Shown here one piece after another: positions 6,467 through 10,543 of a stretch of DNA of 10,543 bases. Within the stretch, counting starts at the first letter, position 1; each line of letters opens with the position of its first letter. The notes under the pieces were generated by a model that saw nothing but the letters and a program-made list of their open reading frames with translations, was not told where the DNA came from and searched no databases. Made by a program: the position numbers and the translations under genes. This stretch comes from Monoraphidium neglectum (lineage: Eukaryota > Chlorophyta > Chlorophyceae > Sphaeropleales > Selenastraceae). The stretch lies in the NCBI RefSeq assembly GCF_000611645.1, contig NW_014011546.1, forward strand, positions 1 to 10,543, read 5' to 3'.

Positions 6467-8912
6467 TCACGTAAGGGAGGGTTCCCGGTGTCGCGGCCTG
6501 TGCGCTGGCTGACGCAGACGCCGCAGCACTTCCCGCTCGGCTGCTTGGGCCCGCTGCTGTGGGCTCAACGGCGCGGCTGAGCTGGCGTGCTGGGATGCCT
6601 GGGGCTGCTGCTGTTGCTCCTGCTGTTGCTGCTGTTGTTGCTGCTGCTGCTGTTGCTGCTGCTCCGGGCGCTTCTGCTGCTGCTGCAACTGCTGGCGGTG
6701 TTGGTGCTCGTGCTGCTGCCCTGCTAGGGCGTGCTGCTGCTGGTGCTGCTGCTGGTGCTGCTGCTGCTGGTGCTGCTGCGACTGCTGGTCATCCTGCTGC
6801 TGCTGCTGCTGCTGCAGCTGGTGGTGGTGGTGGTGGTGATGGTGCTGCTGCTGCAGCTGGCTCCAACCCGAAACCTCCAGCCCTTGCCGCTGCCGCCGCT
6901 GCTGCTGCATGATGGCGTCCTCCTCCGCTCCCACCTCGGCGTCCCAACCGCCAAGCCCGCCGCCGCCGCCGCCGTCCCCGGCCGCGATCGCCGCCTTAAG
7001 CTCGTCCGCCTCGGCCCTCAGCGCCGCGCTCTGCGCGAGCGCCGCCTGCCGCTGCCGCCGCTGCCGCGCGGCCTCGCTCCAGGCGCGGAAGCCGCGGTGG
7101 CGCGCGGTGAATGCGCTGGTGGTGGGCTTGAACACCTCGCGCAGCCGCACTCCTGGGGACTCCCCTGTCGAAACGAGGTACTCCAAGCGCCGCACCTGGG
7201 GCCAGGGGGTGGGATTTGTGGGGGAGAGGAGGGGTCAATAGGGCGTGCACTGCGTTGCTGTCGCAGAGTTTGTGAGAGCGGCTGGGCTGGGGACTGGGGG
7301 GTTGCGACTGCGGCAGTCGCGAGCGTGCATGTGGGATGCCAGCTGCTGCCCCGCCGCCGAGCCGCGCGGCGTCGCAGGTGTGCGTGCGGCACGGGCGTTG
7401 AGCATGAGGCTGCGGCCCTAGGTGCTCGACACCCCTGTGGCCCGACACAGCCGAACGCCGCGCCAGCAAAACCCAATGCTCGTGCCAAAGAGACTTTCGG
7501 AGCTGACGCAACAGGACACACAGATGTGCTGGAAAAACCGCCCAAATCTCCCCAGGACTGCTGAACCACCCTGCCGCCTAGAGGGTGGCCGTGCGCCACG
7601 GCACGACTCATCCGTGCCATGCGACAGGGCGCCGTAGGCGCCACCCACCATGTCGCCAAAGTCCCTCAGAAAGAAGGCCAGGAGGCTGGGCGTAATGGTC
7701 AGCGCGTCGGCCTGCCACTGCCCGCGCGCCTGGCACAGCGCGCGCAGGCGGCCGGCCATGAACGCCGTGGCGGCGGCGCGGCGGCTGAGGACCGGGGGGT
7801 ATTTTAACACCAGGTCACGCGCCTGTGAGGGTTGGGTGCAGCCATTGCGGTGTGGCGGATCAGATTGTATGTTAGATCTTGGACCCCCCCCCCCCCCGGC
7901 CAGCGATGCCGCGCACTACAAAACAAACTTTGCCTATCGACCCGGGAACTGTTGTTGAGCCAACGCTTCGGACGTGTCATAAGCTGGTCCTCAGTAATTG
8001 TGCAGACTGCCCCCCCGCCACGGCCGCGTGCGGCACGCGAGGGTGGCGTCGCCTACCGTCTGGCCCCCTGCGTGCGCTCACCTTGTCTGGCGCCAGCCGC
8101 AGCACCTGAGGCAGGGCCTCATACCGCGCCCGCAGCTCCTGGGGCTCCAGCAGCAGCAGCGCCGGGCACTTGCGCAGCAGCAGCGGCTGCTCGTACTCCT
8201 CCACACCCAGCACGTCGCGCAGCCCGCGGCAGCGCGACGCGACTGTCGGGAAGTCCAGCTCGAGGATCGCGGGCGCGCGGCGAATATAGTACAGCGTCAG
8301 CTCTGACCCAAAGTAGTCCGCCATGGACTCGACGAGGTCTGTGATCTGGCGCATGCCGCACGGCCGCAGGCTTTCGAGCCGGCCGCAGACGGCATGCGGG
8401 ACTCGGGGGAAGCCCAGGACGCATTGAATGAGGGCCTCCAGCTCAGCGCAGAAACAGTCGCCGGCGCGGCAGGGCGAGCCGGGGCCGCGGGCGCGGGGAT
8501 ACTTGTAGGTCCACCGCTCCTGCCGCTGCCGCTGCGGCTGCCGCCGCTGCTGCCGCTGCTCGTGCTGCTCCCGTTCCTGCTCGTGCGCGGCGCCGTTCCC
8601 GCTGCTGCTGGCCCCCTCGTGGCCGCGGTTGCTTGGGACGACAAGGTTACTGCCGCGGCTGCTGCTGCTGGGGAGGGCGCCGTCTGGATCCTCCGCTACC
8701 GCTGCTGGCGTTGCCGCCGCTTCAGCGGTGCGGGGGCCAGGGCGCGCAACGCGGGCGGCACAGCACAGTGCCGATGGGTGCGGCGCCCGGCGCCACCGCT
8801 GCAGCCCGCCACTGCCGACCTGTCCATCTGAACGTCTATATGTCATGCAAAGCTGCCGCGGAAGCGCATTGGCTATCCAGCCTGCTGCCCATGAAGGCAC
8901 GCGAGCCTGCAT
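6467..8912 (-). CDS. mTERF-family organelle nucleic-acid-binding protein with a Gln/His-rich C-terminal tail
   Basis: mTERF proteins are helical-repeat proteins that act in mitochondrial or chloroplast transcription, splicing or ribosome assembly. Exons are 8912-8082, 7822-7649 and 7195-6467, all joined in phase 0, giving 577 residues. ATG 8912 is the first Met after an in-frame stop (8987-8985). Residues 1 to about 60 are rich in Ala and Arg and poor in acids, like an organelle transit peptide; a Gln/Arg-rich linker follows. The repeats run from about 160 to 375, with units such as RAPAILELDFPTV...LRDVLGV, RKCPALLLLEP...LPQVLRL, and, across the first junction, ARDLVLKYPPVLS. Across the second junction FLRDFGDM joins VRRLEYLVSTGESPGV, an ending often seen in algal mTERFs. 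The last 200 residues are Gln/His-rich and unlike the family core. Family call rests on repeat spacing and prolines, not on a search; which organelle and which target are unknown. Confidence 0.68.
6598..6912 (-). repeat. CAG/CAC-rich region encoding Gln and His tracts in the mTERF tail
   Basis: On the plus strand this is a long imperfect array of CTG, TTG and GTG triplets. Read on the coding strand it gives Gln runs of up to about 15, repeated HQQQ units, and a run of eight His at 6844-6821. The frame stays open throughout, and the tract is interrupted by Asp, Glu, Lys and Arg codons, which argues for coding rather than a retained non-coding repeat. Confidence 0.85.
7196..7648 (-). other. Second intron of the mTERF gene
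   Basis: The donor GTGGGT at 7648 directly follows the ATG codon of FGDM, and the acceptor CCCCAG ends at 7196. Both are phase 0. The 453 bases between them hold several open frames but none that extends the mTERF repeat or resembles a protein I know. The first intron (7823-8081, GTGAGC...CACAG) contains a run of 14 C on the plus strand at 7884-7897. Confidence 0.75.
7884..7897. repeat. Homopolymer run of 14 C
   Basis: This lies in the first intron of the mTERF gene, where it reads as G on the sense strand. A similar run of 12 C at 10295-10306 lies just before the acceptor of the UBA3 intron, where it is on the sense strand and forms part of the pyrimidine tract. Lengths of such runs are prone to sequencing error. 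Confidence 0.9.
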
Positions 8913-9358
8913 CTCTGCCCTTTGTGCCGCGCCAGCACCAACCCTAGTGGCCGTGTGAGATGCGAGTGCGTTTAGGATGCCACCTCACGCACCACACCGT
9001 GCGACTGCGCATCCAAGCGAGGACTAAAGCGTCGCGAGCCTCAAAACGGACGTTGTAACAGCTTGAGAACAATATATGTATGATGTACAAGTATTGTGCA
9101 ATGCATTACAATCGCCTGGAAACCTAGACACTTGTCTCGTAGATCACCAGAGTGATCCACCTCCCGCTCCCCTCGTCCCGCCCCTGTGACACCTCCGATC
9201 GAGCCAATTGCTAGTTGTGCCGTATAGCCACTTCCTAGACCTCACATTGCCCTGAGCGGTGGTCGTCCGCGGCTGGCTGTCGGGGCGAGCAGCAACGGGG
9301 CGGCACAGCTCGCCGCAGTCAAGCGCGTGCCGGGCTCCAGGCACTGGCAGCGGCACCC
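8913..9358. promoter_or_regulatory. Divergent promoter region between the mTERF and UBA3 genes
   Basis: These 446 bases separate two start codons on opposite strands. The stretch at about 9060-9115 is clearly AT-richer than its surroundings and includes AATATATG (9071-9078), a possible core element for either gene. I see no gene here. The TGTAA matches at 9054-9058 (plus) and 9110-9106 (minus) lie upstream of both genes, so they are probably chance. Confidence 0.5.
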
Positions 9359-10518
9359 ATGGAGCTCGAGGGGCGCTGGCAGGACCTGGACAAGCTGTTG
9401 ACCCGCAACGGCAACCTGGTCGGCCCCGGGTTCGAGCCAGGCCCAGAGCTGCGGGAGTTCCTCCAGACAGACTGCCGCGTGCTGTGCATCGGCGCCGGCG
9501 GGCTGGGGTGCGAGATACTCAAGGACCTGGCGCTCTCCGGGGTTGTGAACATCGACGTCATTGACATGGACACCATCGACGTGTCGAACCTGAACCGCCA
9601 GTTCCTGTTCAGGTGTGTGTGATGTGGTGTGCCCAGGGTGACGGGGGTGGTTTGTCAACCATCAAAGCGGGGCGAGTGGCGGCATACAGACAGGGTCAAG
9701 ATCAATCGTGGAGGAGGGCATGGAGCGGATTGAGGATGTGCACATGCGCCTGTGGCTTGTTGGACCTGGCTTCGTCGGTTGGGCGTCGCGCGGTGCAGAC
9801 ACGGAGTATGGTCCTGTCGGCTGCGACATTTCTTTTTTTGACGACATTCGCGAGCAGTTGATGGGAGGGCGCTGCTCAAGCTGGGCAGGAGGCACCAGGC
9901 GCTGTAATGCAGGGCGGCGCTTGCAGTGGCGTTCACCCAGCCATGTTGGAAACGCCGCTTTGCTGGGTCGCGTCAGATACAGATGACATCCAGGGATGCG
10001 GGGGCCAACGCTGCCCCCACTAGTGTGCATCCCGCTCCCCCACCCTGCAGCCACCACTCTCGCCGCGGCCCAACCCTAAAACCCACGAACCACGCAAGCA
10101 GAAGTGCATCCGCCCTCCTGCCTCCTCGCAACGCACTCACCCGCCGCAAATACTCTCCAGCCAAGCCGCAAACACATTTCTAATCACATTCATACAGCCT
10201 GTCTAAACCCCGACCAAGCTGGCAGGGCAACACAAACCTCTTCTTCGCCCAGACCATACCTCCACCTCTCCGCCCCTACACCCAAACCCCACCGCCCCCC
10301 CCCCCCTCTTCGCAGGATGGCGGACGTCGGGAAGCCCAAGGCGGTGGTGGCCGCCGAGCGCGTCAACGCGCGCGTCGCAGGCGCCAATGTGACGCCGCAC
10401 TACTGCCGCATAGAGGACCTGCCGCCGGACTTCTACGCGGAGTTCACGGTCATCATCCTGGGACTTGACAGCCTGGAGGCGCGGCGGTGGATGAACTCCA
10501 TGGCGTGCAGCCTGCTGG
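9359..10518 (+). CDS. UBA3: NEDD8-activating enzyme E1 catalytic subunit (UBA3/ECR1), first two exons
   Basis: With its partner APPBP1/AXR1, this subunit adenylates NEDD8 (RUB1) and passes it to the E2 Ubc12, which modifies cullins in the nucleus and cytosol. Exon 1 is 9359-9612 and exon 2 is 10316-10518, joined in phase 2 (AG|G, Arg 85), giving residues 1-152. Visible features are the nucleotide-binding loop [18 protein letters not shown] (about 44-61), the acidic strand [19 protein letters not shown], then [17 protein letters not shown] and [23 protein letters not shown], which are diagnostic for UBA3 within the E1 family. The ATG context is CCCATGG. Exon 2 ends in CTGCTGG before a GTGGGT donor at 10519, phase 1, so the next codon may be Glu as in plant ECR1 (LLEY). 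The catalytic cysteine and the ubiquitin-fold domain lie beyond the right edge. Family identity is very secure. Confidence 0.93.
9613..10315 (+). other. First intron of the UBA3 gene
   Basis: The donor GTGTGT follows CTGTTCAG, and the acceptor CTTCGCAG ends at 10315 after a run of 12 C and other pyrimidines. The join restores the family sequence around FLFR. At 703 bases it is the longest complete intron here. One plus-strand frame is open from about 9708 to 9986, but it resembles no protein I recognise. From about 10020 the sequence becomes strikingly rich in C and A and poor in G. Confidence 0.85.
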
Positions 10519-10543
10519 GTGGGTGGCGCTGGGTGGGGCTGGG

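Noticed and set aside
6559..7564. Plus-strand open frames with poly-Leu/Val and poly-Ala across the mTERF last exon and intron
   Set aside because: They read the CTG/GTG repeat in the wrong direction and run through an intron. The hydrophobic runs are a product of the repeat, not membrane segments.
9084..9089. TGTACA containing GTAC, the core of the algal copper-response element
   Set aside because: A four-base core occurs by chance very often, and nothing about the flanking genes points to copper control.
9429..9438. GGTTCGAGCC, a tRNA T-loop-like sequence
   Set aside because: It lies in the UBA3 coding exon, and no acceptor, D or anticodon arm can be placed around it.
9708..9986. Open frame in the UBA3 intron ([16 protein letters not shown]...)
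   Set aside because: It sits wholly inside an intron bounded by good splice sites that restore the UBA3 sequence, and it resembles no known family.

Overview
The window looks like nuclear DNA of a green alga (Chlorophyta; a chlorophycean such as a Chlamydomonas- or Selenastraceae-like alga is my guess). The DNA is visibly GC-rich. Genes are split by short introns whose donors all begin GTG. Low-complexity CAG/CTG tracts run through coding exons, and TGTAA poly(A) signals follow two of the genes. The encoded proteins are eukaryotic housekeeping types. I see no operon, mobile element, CRISPR array, rRNA or tRNA.

Layout, left to right: (1) an auxilin-like J-domain protein on the minus strand, with its start at 3588, four exons inside the window, and its J-domain core running off the left edge; (2) a divergent promoter region at 3589-4029; (3) a mitochondrial-type long-chain polyprenyl (solanesyl-type) diphosphate synthase, COQ1/SPS3-like, on the plus strand at 4030-5888, made of a tiny inferred first exon and one long exon; (4) a convergent 3' region at 5889-6466 where the two transcripts probably overlap tail to tail; (5) an mTERF-family protein on the minus strand, 8912 down to 6467, three exons, with a long Gln/His-rich C-terminal tail; (6) a second divergent promoter region at 8913-9358; (7) the first two exons of UBA3/ECR1, the catalytic subunit of the NEDD8-activating enzyme, on the plus strand from 9359 and continuing past the right edge.

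The four genes serve unrelated processes: clathrin uncoating, the ubiquinone side chain, organelle gene expression and cullin neddylation. They are neighbours, not a pathway. Exon joins were worked out by hand from reading frame, splice consensus and protein continuity. For the auxilin, mTERF and UBA3 genes each visible junction is phase-consistent. The weakest point is the 5' end of the polyprenyl synthase.

I found no convincing undescribed multi-gene system. The points most worth a second look are the Gln/His tail on the mTERF protein, the cryptic first exon and doubled presequence motif of the COQ1-like gene, the same CAG repeat being read as Gln in two genes and Ser in a third, and the probable overlapping 3' ends.
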